Source: Pseudoips prasinana
Taxonomy: Eukaryota; Arthropoda; Insecta; Lepidoptera; Nolidae
Direction: 5' to 3'
DNA length: 64,000 nucleotides
Assembly: GCA_951640165.1 (NCBI GenBank)
Contig: OX621253.1
Span: forward strand, 32,681,969 to 32,745,968
This document shows positions 1 to 8,895 of the stretch, piece by piece. Every line of letters starts with the position of its first letter. Positions within the stretch are counted from its first letter, which is position 1. The notes under the pieces are model-generated. The model was given only the letters and a program-made list of their open reading frames with translations, was not told where the DNA came from and ran no database searches. A program made the translations under genes and the position numbers.

Positions 1-44
1 AAGGAATAACCTTCCAAATTAACGCCTTATTTAAATGTAGTGAA

Positions 45-183
45 GCATAGCTCGTACTATCAATCGGTAAGGTTTTCAATAAGCTTCCTTCGGAATTAAA
101 AATTGAACTATATTTTAAACAATTCAAAAGTAAATTAAAAGCGTATCTCCTCGAAAGATGTCTATACTCTTTAGATAGTCTGT
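45..183 (+). pseudogene. LINE ORF2 C-terminal fragment
   Basis: An open frame ending in TAG at about 183 contains KVFNKLPSELK followed by FKSKLKAYLLE. This matches the closing segment of non-LTR retrotransposon reverse transcriptase proteins, where a (Y/F)NKLP motif precedes an FK..LK..L helix near the C terminus. No catalytic residues are present, and the piece is cut off by the start of the window. The T-rich stretch to 240 would be its 3' untranslated region. The clade cannot be told from so short a piece; the call is by motif only. Confidence 0.55.
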
Positions 184-240
184 AGTGTATTATTTCACAT
201 GATATTATTATTGACATTTTGGTTGACATTTTATTTTCAA

Positions 241-537
241 CTAGCTGTGCCCGCGACTTCGTTCGCGTGGATGTTGGAACTTAACAATGTATTTTTTAGT
301 GCAAAGCGCTGTGGGAGGATACAGAAACAATTTTTTTTAATTTAATGTAGTGCTTCTTTATTTTACCTGTGGAACCATCTGGAGCGTACACAAAAACGTT
401 ATTGGGGTTGTATACGCGTGAAAGAGCTACGTATAGTTGACCATGGGAAAAGCATCCAATACTACCACCCCCGCAACGCATAATGTCTGGCCCTGAGTTT
501 TATTAATCGTCATGGCATAACAGAGACTGACTGGGAA
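241..537 (-). pseudogene. Helitron 3' end with helicase C-terminus (frameshifted)
   Basis: On the minus strand one frame reads CYAMTINKTQGQTL, a late helicase motif of Helitron Rep/helicases. A second frame then reads FSHGQLYVALSRV and NVFVYAPDG, the motif VI region and conserved C terminus. One frameshift separates them. Coding ends near 296, and the strand closes at 241-244 with a CTAG terminus preceded by a CGCG...CGCG hairpin; the next minus-strand base is T, as expected of Helitron 3' ends. The upstream helicase continues at 2562 beyond an inserted LINE. Known for the family: rolling-circle transposition by HUH Rep plus PIF1-like helicase. Here the gene is dead. Confidence 0.85.
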
Positions 538-1737
538 TCTACTATTGAAGAGCGAGACAGACTGCATGCGGAGACAGAGTCTTTTGATAAGTGTAGAGTG
601 TTATATGAAGAAGCACTGCTCAAAATTAGAGATCTTGAATTAGAATTAATTAATTGTAATGAGAAGTTGTCAAATTATGTAAAAAACACAACTTGTCCAG
701 TAGCTTCCATTAATCAGAGCTTGTATGACGAGTTGGCCAGTCCGGTGGGTCTCCCTATTAATACAACGGTGACCATTGATTTGACTGGCGATGACTGTGT
801 AGACTGCCAGCCAAGCGTTAATTCCGTAAGTAGTGACAAGCTAAAACAATATATACTTGAACTAAGTAAAGAACGTAGGGCATTATTAAACAAATTAGAA
901 AATTATGAAATTAAATTAGAGGATAGCAAACTAATTTATGAAAAAGATACTCAGTATTTGCTTTCTGAGATAAAAACTCTTGAGAAGTCCCTAGCAATCT
1001 CATATCACAGTTTCCAGTCATACAAAAATGAAATGCAATTGCTAGCTGGAAAGTGTAATCCTGAAAGCAATAGGACATTGGAACCGATTAACACCAGTAG
1101 TGCAGTAGTGGAGTCATACACACAGCTGGGATCAGAGTCACCAGTATCTCCACAAAATGACAATACTAAACATAGCTCCATACTGTATTCCGATGCAATG
1201 GGTAAGGGCCTTGGTACCTTGCTTTGTAATAAGCTGAGTTGTTCCTTTGTCAACTATTGTATGCCAGGATTACATTATAAAGATATAATAGATAAATTAA
1301 TTCAGAATAAACACAGTGCCAAATCATGTATAACTCTAATGGTAGGAAATTGTAAGAACTTAAAGAAAAAAGACATTACAGATAGTTTCACTAAGATGTT
1401 AGAATTAGACTGTAATAAGATAATATTGTGTGCCTTCCCCTATGTGTCCAATGTGCCTGATAGTACAAATAATTATATCCACAAGCTAAATATGCACCTA
1501 CAGTTTTTGGTTAGCCATTATAGTAATAAATTTATATTTTTGGACACAAATAGTTTTATAGATTCTTGTAGGGTAACCATGAGTACAGTTACTGTCTCAA
1601 GAAAATTTTTGAACATACTTGCAACTCTAGTAGCGGCACATATTAACTCAGTCATAAGTGGTATGACGAAGTCACTTTTTATACCATCTTCTAGTAATGT
1701 TATTAAAATCAATTTAGTTAGTAGTTTAAACATGTAA
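538..1737 (+). CDS. LINE-G ORF1 (partial): coiled coil plus esterase-like domain
   Basis: The open frame runs without an initiator from the insertion edge, through an in-frame GTG at 598, to TAA at 1735-1737. About 400 codons survive. The first ~160 residues are rich in heptad-like Leu/Ile/Glu/Lys (e.g. EEALLKIRDLELELI), as in coiled-coil oligomerisation regions of ORF1p. The last ~150 residues contain MVGNCKNLKKKDI, LCAFPYV and FLDTNSFID, resembling the SGNH/esterase-like domain of CR1/L2-type ORF1 proteins. The expected GDS nucleophile region reads YSDAMGKGLG, without the classic GDS serine. The true N terminus is missing. Role known for the family: RNA-binding chaperone of the LINE ribonucleoprotein. 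Confidence 0.7.
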   Translation, partial: STIEERDRLHAETESFDKCRVLYEEALLKIRDLELELINCNEKLSNYVKNTTCPVASINQSLYDELASPVGLPINTTVTIDLTGDDCVDCQPSVNSVSSDKLKQYILELSKERRALLNKLENYEIKLEDSKLIYEKDTQYLLSEIKTLEKSLAISYHSFQSYKNEMQLLAGKCNPESNRTLEPINTSSAVVESYTQLGSESPVSPQNDNTKHSSILYSDAMGKGLGTLLCNKLSCSFVNYCMPGLHYKDIIDKLIQNKHSAKSCITLMVGNCKNLKKKDITDSFTKMLELDCNKIILCAFPYVSNVPDSTNNYIHKLNMHLQFLVSHYSNKFIFLDTNSFIDSCRVTMSTVTVSRKFLNILATLVAAHINSVISGMTKSLFIPSSSNVIKINLVSSLNM

Positions 1738-1738
1738 G

Positions 1739-1894
1739 CATGACAATAGAGAAGTGTGATAACTTTCTAATTCTATCACATCAAAATATAAACCGCTTCT
1801 CTAGCAAAATTCTAGACATAGAACTTTTTAATGAAAAGTATGAAATAGATATCCTTTGTTCAATTGTTTTATATAAATGTGTTACGTGAACTAT
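1739..1894 (+). pseudogene. LINE-G ORF2 start, endonuclease stub
   Basis: An ATG right after the ORF1 stop opens MTIEKCDNFLILSHQNIN, then RFSSKILDIELF and EIDILC. This is the first beta-strand and helix of an APE-type LINE endonuclease (the HQN motif is conserved). The expected S/TETWL catalytic glutamate motif is absent: after DILC the frame enters 3' untranslated sequence at about 1878 and stops at 1894. The whole remaining endonuclease and reverse transcriptase are deleted. Confidence 0.75.
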
Positions 1895-2561
1895 CTGTAA
1901 ATGATTGCTATCATATACTTAATTTTAAATTATTGACTCTGTCTCAAAATGAATAATGTTATTGTTTCGAAGTTTTTCTTTTGTATACCTAAATATAATC
2001 TAAAATAATAAGCATTCAGACAACCGATCGAGCATATATTGTGTTTGCCTACTAAATAATTACTCTAATTGGACCAAATCCCGTGTTCATGCCCGCTTGA
2101 GTATGTTTCGCCGGACCGTCTCAACTGGGTCGTGTTGAAACCGGTAGTAGATGAACCCACTGAGTTTGTTTCGCTGGGTCTTCTCAGTTGGGGCGCATTG
2201 GATCTGGTGGTAGCATTAAAGCGCGACCGTCGTTATTAACACAAGGTCCATCATAATAATAATACCTTTAATATAGACAGAACCATTGACAATATGTAGT
2301 AAAAATATTAGATTTAAACTAGATAATTAAACATAATCTCTTTACAATAACTTGATACGAGCTAGCTAAATATCATTGCTGTAATAAAATAAATTTTATA
2401 AATGTTTTCATACAATATGTACCTAAATATCTATGTTACTAGAAATAATATCTAATGTATACAACTATATTACTACAAACATGTTCTGACTATTTACAAG
2501 CGCTTTTTTAAAGTCTACGTGAATAAAAACCTTTTTTATTTATTTATTTTATTTTATAATT

Positions 2562-3146
2562 GCACTGGTTTGAAAGAGAAAGGAAAGTTTTTAGGAATTA
2601 TAGGTATCCTTGGAATAAGAACAATAACACCGGCGCCGCAACCTGTTAATATTTCAGCTTCGATAATGTTTTGCTGCAGATTTGTGACTTTGAGTCGAGT
2701 GCTGTTACAAAGTTTGGGAGGACATAAATTTCTGAGGAGAATTATTGGTACACCGATTTTTAAAACTATTTTCTGGGCTGGAAGTCCGGGAGTGCTGAGG
2801 GAATCCAAAAATTCTACCGGGTAGTGCGTGGCGTCATCTTCTTCCATAACTGTATTTATTGAGCTATATTCTTTACTATTCCCGGACGCATGAGTCAATA
2901 TTTTGAAATTAATTGCCGCAGCTTGGCCATGGCGGGGAGTCAAAATAGCTCGCTGACATACCCAAGGACCAGCTTGATTTCCCATGTTTCTGGTAGATAC
3001 CACCAACATGGCAAATCAAGCTGGTTCTTCCTTGGAGATCCGTACACAGAAGAAATTAGCTCCTGCTGTGATGTAACGTAAGAGCAGAGATTACGAATCA
3101 AAATAACTTTTCCATCTTCTTGTACGGGGTATGTGCCATCGCCTAT
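2562..3146 (-). pseudogene. Helitron helicase, C-terminal half
   Basis: The minus strand encodes WVCQRAILTPRHGQAAAIN, YPVEFLDSLSTPGLP, LKIGVPIILLRNL and PPKLCNSTRL, then VLIPRIPIIP. These are in the order found in the C-terminal part of Helitron PIF1-like helicases. Just upstream (3035-3146), in a shifted frame, GDGTYPVQEDG precedes it as expected. The protein should continue into the 241-537 fragment; LINE-G separates them. Helicase motifs I-III (Walker A GKT, Walker B DE) are not found between here and 3150, so a large internal deletion has occurred. Non-functional. Confidence 0.85.
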
Positions 3147-3149
3147 TTT

Positions 3150-3563
3150 TTACAAAAATTGGCAAACTCCTGTGCATTTTCGCAGCCTCTGACTGATCGG
3201 GTTCCGTCCTATACTTATAACTATCTCTTGAATAGCCAATAATGACCTGTTGTGAAAAATTTCACGTACCCCGTCAGGAATTTCTCCTCCAGTATTTAGT
3301 TGTACATGTCTCATAAAATCTTCAGCAAACTTGTCATGGTACTTTTTCCATAACTGGTTAGCACCCGATAACGCACAAAAGGTCAATAAGATGGCAAACA
3401 AATGGCGCAAGCGATGTGGACTATCGCTCACGCATGCTTCTGCTAGAGCGTCATCCCAATGCTTACCTCCATCTAATAAATGGCGTGCTCGGCAAGCGGA
3501 CTGGTATGTGGGGTGTTCAATATCATCCACTTTACGGAGCTCAGCAAAAGACATAGGTCCTCG
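3150..3563 (-). pseudogene. Helitron Rep/helicase linker region
   Basis: The minus-strand frame reads RGPMSFAELRKVDD, HPTYQSACRARHLLDGG and LRHLFAILLTFCAL, followed by LWKKYHDKFAEDF. This corresponds to the segment between the HUH Rep nuclease and the helicase core of Helitron proteins. It stays open for about 137 codons and stops near 3150, where the helicase core should begin. The left neighbour on the minus strand (2562-3146) resumes only at the late helicase motifs. Upstream it is fused to the C terminus of another Helitron copy near 3563. Confidence 0.8.
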
Positions 3564-3913
3564 CACTACATGGACCAGACTGTGGGATGAACTCACACGT
3601 GAGCACGCCACATGAACCTGCCCGCCTTCCTTAAGTCAATTCCAGCTAACTTGAGAGTTGGACCTTGCGATTTGTTGATGGTTATCGCGACACACACTTT
3701 TATAGGGAACTACAGTATTTCAAACTGAAAAGGGAGATCATTTGGCACTAACGGAATACGTGACACGAACACTGTTTCTCCCTGGGCGGATCCAGGCATA
3801 ATAGTAGCCTCTATAACACGATGCAAAGTTTGGACTTGGAGCCTAGTGCCGTTGCAAAGTTTAGGTGGCTTCAAATTACTCAGAACCATTATAGGTATAC
3901 CCACATGCAACAT
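3560..3913 (-). pseudogene. Second Helitron helicase C-terminus, fused to linker region
   Basis: The minus strand reads LHVGIPIMVLSNLKPPKLCN, then VFVSRIPLVPNDLPFQFE, then (after a stop/frameshift) VAITINKSQGPTLKLAGIDL and VHVACSRVSSS. These are the same late helicase motifs as at 2562-3146 and 241-537, but from a different, divergent copy. The fragment runs straight into the linker region at about 3563, although in an intact protein the linker lies N-terminal of these motifs. The join is therefore a rearrangement between copies. Confidence 0.75.
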
Positions 3914-4345
3914 ACATCGCCTATTATACTCCCTTAGGGGTGGAAATTCCTAAAATCCTGAAATACATATTTTTATTTTTAACGGAAAGGCCAAATACCA
4001 ATTTCCATGCTTTTCACTTAAAAAATTACACACTTTTCATACAAACTTACATCCCCTATTTTACGCTCTTGGGGTGGAATTTCCAAAAATACTAAAATAT
4101 TTATTTTTATTTTTAGCTCAACTACTAAATATAAGTTTCAATGCCTTTTACTTCAAAAATGACGGATTTTCATACAATCTTTCATCCTCAATTTTACCCC
4201 CTTAGGGTTAGTATTTCCAAAAACTCTTCCTTAGTGAATGCATACGCCATAAAAAGTACCTACCGGCAAAATTTCAAGTCTCTAACCCCAGCCGTTCAGG
4301 CTGTGCGTTAATATGTCAGTCAGTCAGTTGCCTCTTTTACATCGG
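3914..4345. repeat. Interspersed repeat with repeated CCCTTAGGG(GT)-type blocks
   Basis: Three successive blocks share the pattern TTTTCATACAA, ...CATCC..., a CTTAGGGGT or CTTGGGGTGG box, then TTTCCAAAAA (about 3920, 4060 and 4180). The unit ends in GTCAGTCAGTCAG near 4317. The layout resembles widespread insect repeats that end in GTCAGTCAGTCA. No coding is seen. Confidence 0.5.
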
Positions 4346-4489
4346 TAGGTATATAGTTTGTGATGAGAAAATTATGAGAGACAGGGTTAATTTACTACAT
4401 TCAATCGGACAGGCTCAATAAAATTCGAATCGTCTGAACATTCGCGTTACTAACGAATCAACAGCACGAACTTTCGATCGACTGACATT

Positions 4490-5290
4490 ATAATTTAAAA
4501 TTAAATTATGATATGAATATATCCAACCTTGTGCATAATTCAATTTGCCCAAAGAAAACAGAATATTTTAATAACCAATTTTGGACAACGACATACTTCT
4601 AGCCAACCAAGACCTTATTTCGAAACAATTCGGAACATTCAAATCTTAACACCGCTCAAAAGCAATGCACAAAGACATCTATCGAAATAAAATTCAACTA
4701 TCAAGCACAACGACATCTACAACAACTATGGATAGTTGATTTTTATTTCGATATCTCTGACCAAATCGGAGACGTTCTCAAGAAAGGACAGGTCAGAAGT
4801 ACCCTAAACCGGCGAGCATGTATGAAGAATATAATGACAGTAATCGAGGCAAAAGATGTGTGCAAAGATCGTGACAAATGGAAATCCGTTGTCTCTGCCT
4901 ACCCCTCTGGGAAACAGGCGTGAGTCTATGTATGTATGTATCCATAGTTTAAAATTAAATTATAACAAATCCAACCTTCTACATAATTCAATTTGCCCAA
5001 AGTAAACAGATTTTTTAAATAACCAATTTTGGACAACGTCATACTTCTAGGCAACCAAGACCTTATTTCGAAACAATTCAAAACATTCAAAACCCTACGT
5101 AACTCATGCAATCAGCAAATACGGGCAAATCTTAACACCGCGAGTAAAAAGAAATGCACAACGACATCTATCAAAATAAAAATCATCTATCAACCTAGTT
5201 TCATTCAGAAAAGAGATGTCATAATAATATGCACAATGACATCTATCGGACAGTTAGGTAGTTCAACTATAAACATTAGTTCATCTTGAA
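4490..5290. repeat. Diverged tandem duplication interrupted by a LINE tail
   Basis: The segment 4490-4725 recurs at 4945-5260. Shared blocks include AATTCAATTTGCCCAAAG, CCAATTTTGGACAACG and CCTTATTTCGAAACAATTC. The copies differ by substitutions and indels, including a longer middle in the second. A LINE 3' end lies between them at 4824-4941. No protein is recognised. Confidence 0.65.
4824..4941 (+). pseudogene. LINE 3' end: ORF2 C-terminus plus TATG repeat tail
   Basis: The frame reads AKDVCKDRDKWKSVVSAYPS and ends at TGA near 4922, then GTATGTATGTATCC. The same module recurs at 13090-13190, 16027-16105 (minus) and 25545-25645, each followed by TATG-type repeats. The DRDKW motif near a C terminus followed by microsatellite DNA is typical of a non-LTR element that transposes with a repeat tail. 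Confidence 0.6.
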
Positions 5291-5329
5291 GTACCTAACG
5301 AAATGTGTGTTATTTTTCTTCATGATTAC

Positions 5330-5635
5330 TTTAAAATCTAATATCTTTTGATAGACTGAACCGATTGCAATAAAACAAAAACTAAATGTTACCTCAAGTT
5401 ACGCTCAATCGTTGTGTATAAAAGTTATCTACATTGCTTTCGTATATTTTACGTGATACCCGAACATATAAACAGACACACAGACAAACAGACAAAAATT
5501 CTAAAAATGCTGGAAATGGGTTCTATTGGTTGTTCTTTAATACCCTGGCTATTTTTTTTGGATTTTCTTTTGATGTACAAAAATTATTTTTCTACAGATT
5601 TATTATATGTATATAGATATAGATAGATGATGAAA
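5330..5635 (-). mobile_element. Non-autonomous Helitron-like repeat, partial
   Basis: It shares with 57544-57879 an ACAGACAAACAGACA-type block, a TTCTAAAAA block and an end in TTTATTATATGTATATAGAT. On the minus strand that end is A|TCTAT..., the expected Helitron 5' TC terminus. No CTAG end is seen, so this copy is probably 3'-truncated. Confidence 0.45.
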
Positions 5636-5639
5636 ATAT

Positions 5640-5815
5640 GTTCTAGATTGACGTACCTATGTATTATTTAGATTATTTTATATTTATGTTTTTGGTTTTT
5701 ATGCTTATTAGAGAATTTAGACAATATTGATAATTGTACATTATATTTTAATAATTTATGTTACATTCAAACACAATTGATATTGTTTATGAATAAATGA
5801 CTATGACTATGACCA
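5640..5815 (+). repeat. LINE 3' untranslated region with GACTAT tail
   Basis: An AT-rich block containing TTACATTCAAACACAATTGA and GAATAAATGACTATGACTATG. It resembles 47160-47430 (TATTCAAACACAATTTC, then GAATAAATAAATAGACTTG). Short GACTAT repeats at the end suggest a LINE tail. No ORF remains. Confidence 0.45.
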
Positions 5816-5819
5816 AACC

Positions 5820-5945
5820 CTAAATTCGATTGTAAGCTAGTACTGCTGCCACGCCCAGGCGCTGTTCGGATTGCTCCGATGTAGGTATAGGATTAAGGAT
5901 GATTTCGGGAGATGCCATAGCTCTGATTGTATGCTTAGTCTTATA
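5820..5945 (+). repeat. Interspersed repeat, inverted partner at 38668-38790
   Basis: The sequence around GCCACGCCCAGGCGCTGTTC and CCGATGTAGGTATAGGATTA occurs in inverse orientation at 38668-38790. The copies are about 32.8 kb apart. The family is unassigned. Confidence 0.6.
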
Positions 5946-5949
5946 TTTC

Positions 5950-6115
5950 TCCAAATTATAGCCACACCTCCATTGTGTAAAGGCCTTTGTCCAGATGTGG
6001 ACATCATTCGGCTGATGCTTTAGACAACACGATTGAAGTAAAACTTATATATACAAAAGTAGCTATGGGAGAAAGGGAGAGAGAAAATGTGTGCTCGCAC
6101 CTATCTCTCTTGCCC
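5950..6115 (+). repeat. RTE-type LINE tail fragment plus GAGA-rich repeat
   Basis: At 5980-6020 AAGGCCTTTGTCCAGATG and ATTCGGCTGATG match the 3' tail module also seen at 7480, 25460 and 48640. From 6025 a separate repeat (GATTGAAGTAAAACTT... GAGAGAGAAAATGTGTGCTC) recurs inverted at 26668-26755. The order suggests two unrelated repeats side by side. Confidence 0.45.
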
Positions 6116-6289
6116 CTACTCGTAAATTTCTCTCTATTTCTATCTTTAATAACTTAATTATATCTCCCTCATAACTTTCGTTAGCCTCGCCCGTTCACAC
6201 TTTTCCTAATGTTATAGTTACGCATTCACCTGCTTCTCCCCAAGTCAAACGTGCGTAAAGATTATTTACTTTGAAAAATATCATAGTAA

Positions 6290-6640
6290 CTATTTTAATG
6301 CACCGTACGTACCAGTAAAGGAAAGGATCTCTTTCACGATCTCGTGTGTCTATCCGTCTGTCAGAGAAATTCCCCCGAGTCTACTGGACCGATTTAGTTT
6401 AAATTTGGTACCTACATATGAATTTCCGTGACCAAAACGAAGCAACACAAGACGTGTTTTTTAATATTCCGGAATAGTCGAAGGTTACGTAGTAGGAGGG
6501 CACCCCCTTTTGGGTTTGAACTTCAACTTTGGATAACCGAAGTCGAGGCCTTTAGGAGGTAGCTTTTAAGGACGTTTTGTGAAACCATCTCTCTACGTTA
6601 ATACGCGAAGACATGGGCCTCTCGTAGTCAAACAAAGGAT
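6290..6640 (+). repeat. Repeat L copy (degenerate)
   Basis: From about 6480, GGAGGGCACCCCCTTTTGGG, a TTTGAAC block, GGATAACCGAAG and TCTCTACGTTAATACG follow the same order as in 56815-57040, 61062-61415 (minus) and 63735-63900. Those copies share a short coding-like core. The preceding 6290-6470 holds a CTGGACCGATTTAGTTT block typical of another insect repeat. Confidence 0.5.
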
Positions 6641-6659
6641 TTTGGAGGAACACGGACGT

Positions 6660-7080
6660 AAAATAAGTAAATTTCTAGGCGAATATAACAGATATAAGAT
6701 TTTGTGATTTTCCTGTCCTAGAATACATAAAAACTTCTATATAAAACCATTGGATTATGGAGGGTTTATATCGAAGTTTTCATATATTTAAGGAAAGATA
6801 AATTATAATTAATTAATTTCAGTTTAGTCAGAATAGTTATATGAAGTGACTCTACCTACTTACGTCCTACCTATATGATTGTGTACACAATATTTAATCA
6901 GCTATCCAACAACAACATTCAATCAGCGATAGCATACCCTGGAGACGTTATCAATTGCTCGTTATTTACTAAGTAGAACGTTGCTCTGGCTAATAAACTC
7001 GGCTATGTACCTGTAACAAGAGAAAATTGTTATTAGCATCATGTGTATGATAGTTTGTGTAATGTGACTTAAGAAAATTG
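6660..7080. other. No recognisable feature
   Basis: AT-rich sequence. I see no ORF with recognisable motifs and no match to other repeats in the window. Confidence 0.4.
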
Positions 7081-7300
7081 AAGGGCAACTTGTTAATGTT
7101 TCTAACCCCCCGCGCCAAAGGGGTGTGTAATAAGGTAACCCGTGTGTGTGTATGTCTGTGGCATCGTAGCTGTCAAACAGAGGGTACGATTTCGATGCGG
7201 TTTTTTCACTTGAAAGCCCGTTTCCTTGTGGTGGTTCTTAGCTATGTTTGATTAATATCGGGTTTTCTAACGGTTAGGTTATTGTGATATATGATAGACA
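7080..7300 (+). repeat. Interspersed repeat beginning CCCCCCGCGCC
   Basis: Starts with AACCCCCCGCGCCAAAGGGG, then GTGTGTGTGTATGTCTGTGG and CGATTTCGATGCGGTTTTTT. The layout matches an insect repeat class with a TGTCTGTGGCA box and a GATTTTGATGCGG box. There is a single copy here and no coding. Confidence 0.4.
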
Positions 7301-7429
7301 GTTATGTAATAGTCCCCATTCGTTTTTCGGACTACTAGGCCACGGGGGAGTCTACACCCTTGTATTTGCATTCCATCATGCCTTAAAACTAAGCTGTGGA
7401 ATTCTCGTGTTTCCTGACACATTAAAGCC

Positions 7430-7600
7430 TTGTATGGCTCCAGTGGGTATAATTTTAGATAAACTCATGTTGTATGTGTCATTGTCAGCCTTTGTCCAGC
7501 AGTGAACGTCTCTCGGCTGATATTATGGGTATAAGATACCTGTTCACTCAAGCCTTCAATAAACCCATGTTGTATGTGTCTGGAAACATGGGAGTTTGGG
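7430..7600 (+). repeat. RTE-type LINE tail with local direct repeat
   Basis: CCTTTGTCCAGCAGTGAACG and CTCTCGGCTGATATTATG match the tail module of other copies here. The flanks carry a local direct repeat, ATAAACTCATGTTGTATGTG near 7458 and ATAAACCCATGTTGTATGTG near 7559. Confidence 0.45.
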
Positions 7601-7687
7601 AAAGAATTCCACAGTTTTCTGGTACGATCGCGCTGTCCATCCTAGACTTAGTTTACATATCCGCTTATTATTAAGTTTTTATTTTTA

Positions 7688-8895
7688 TTATATATACTCG
7701 TATATAGATAGTATATGTATATAGTAGCATATGATAATGAAGACTCATGTGCCGTTACTACATGCGAACAATGAAATCGCTCGATACTATGGCAAGCGTT
7801 GAGATTGTACGAACACCCCATAATTATATGAAGATCTATCATGTATGTACCCATATTGAGCAAATAAATTGATTTGATTTATATAAGCTACGGTCATCAA
7901 AAAATCAGATGTACCGTATGCTTGTTTATTGACTCGGTACCATAGACACATAGGCAAGAGTAATAAATCACTAGTCATAACAAAACAATACAAAATAATT
8001 ATAAGCATCCCCATCTTTTAAATTTAGTTTAATAGAGAAAAAGAGCTTTTATTAAAATAACAATTAAATGGGGAAAACCCCGTTAGAAACTGTCCATCCG
8101 TTTGGAAACTCAGACATAAAGTTAACTTTCAAATAACATCCCGTTTCGTAAAAAATAAATATTGTAATAAACTGCTATCTGCCTAACTGTAAAGTCGCTG
8201 TATAAGAATTCCTTTTGAACGTCCTTCCTTTTTCTCTCTAAAATTATGTTTCCCTAGGCATTACGTCTACATATTCTAAAGCTTTTTATAATGATAAGAT
8301 TCCCAATCTCCTTACCGCAAACCAGGTCACTAAATAAAATTATTCCAAAATTACCGCAAATTGAATACAATTCCAAAATCCAACTGGAACGCACGAAAGC
8401 TGATTTGGAGGCAAATCGTCCCAAATTGTTATAAAAGTGCTTTTTAATTTAAAACTCCCAGGGGCTGCCGCCAGCAAAGAGCCCGAATTTTCGTATATTA
8501 CAGGAAAATAAATCAAAATATTTTCACAATTTCCAATTTAGGATGTCCCTAGATAGATGCTTTAAATTTTTACGATAATGTAGCCACAGTAAAGATGGCT
8601 TATTAGAAATGATACATATTAAGGAAGGTTCAAGAGGATAGGTAATACGATCTGAAAAGATAGCGTAGAGAATTATTTGTGATGCTATATGTAGACAAAA
8701 CGTAAAACATACATTACAGATCATTACAGATGTAAAACCTTATTTTATTATTGTGACATTATTGTCTATGGTAACTTTTTCCATCTTCTATTTCGTTTAC
8801 GTTTCGGGGCTATCGTGCAAGTTTTGTCAAGCAAATTGTACCCTAAGTTTTTGACGCTGACGAGAAAAAAGAAACATTGAGGCATAGTTTCCTTT
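7688..8895. repeat. Tandem duplication, unit 1 (1,206-bp period)
   Basis: Every block compared by eye recurs 1,206 bp downstream in 8894-10101. Identity begins at 7688 and ends at 8895/10101, with a 2-bp TT overlap at the junction. Open frames on the minus strand (75 and 66 codons) recur identically in both units, showing no substitutions there. None resembles a known protein. The unit is AT-rich and otherwise anonymous. Confidence 0.9.

Larger units (their letters stand above)
538..2561 (+). mobile_element. LINE-G, 5'-truncated and internally deleted
   Basis: A plus-strand non-LTR retrotransposon inserted in the Helitron. It contains a partial ORF1, the first ~46 codons of ORF2, a deletion junction near 1878, then a ~680-bp 3' untranslated region ending in a TTTTA/TTTA repeat tail. 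The 3' region is nearly identical to 37137-37759 and partly to 32883-33290. Helicase coding on the two flanks joins in frame across the insertion (PVQ- to -VSLCYAMT), which fixes the boundaries to within a few bases; any target duplication is about 3 bp (AAT). Confidence 0.85.

Noticed and set aside
2519..2824. 101-codon plus-strand frame
   Set aside because: It lies opposite the Helitron helicase frame, which carries recognised motifs; the plus frame has none.
3331..3615. 94-codon plus-strand frame
   Set aside because: Antisense of the Helitron linker region, which matches the family; no own motifs.
7648..8014. Minus-strand frames of 71 and 75 codons, repeated at 8827-9220
   Set aside because: They are identical only because the DNA is tandemly duplicated; composition is AT-driven and no motif is seen.
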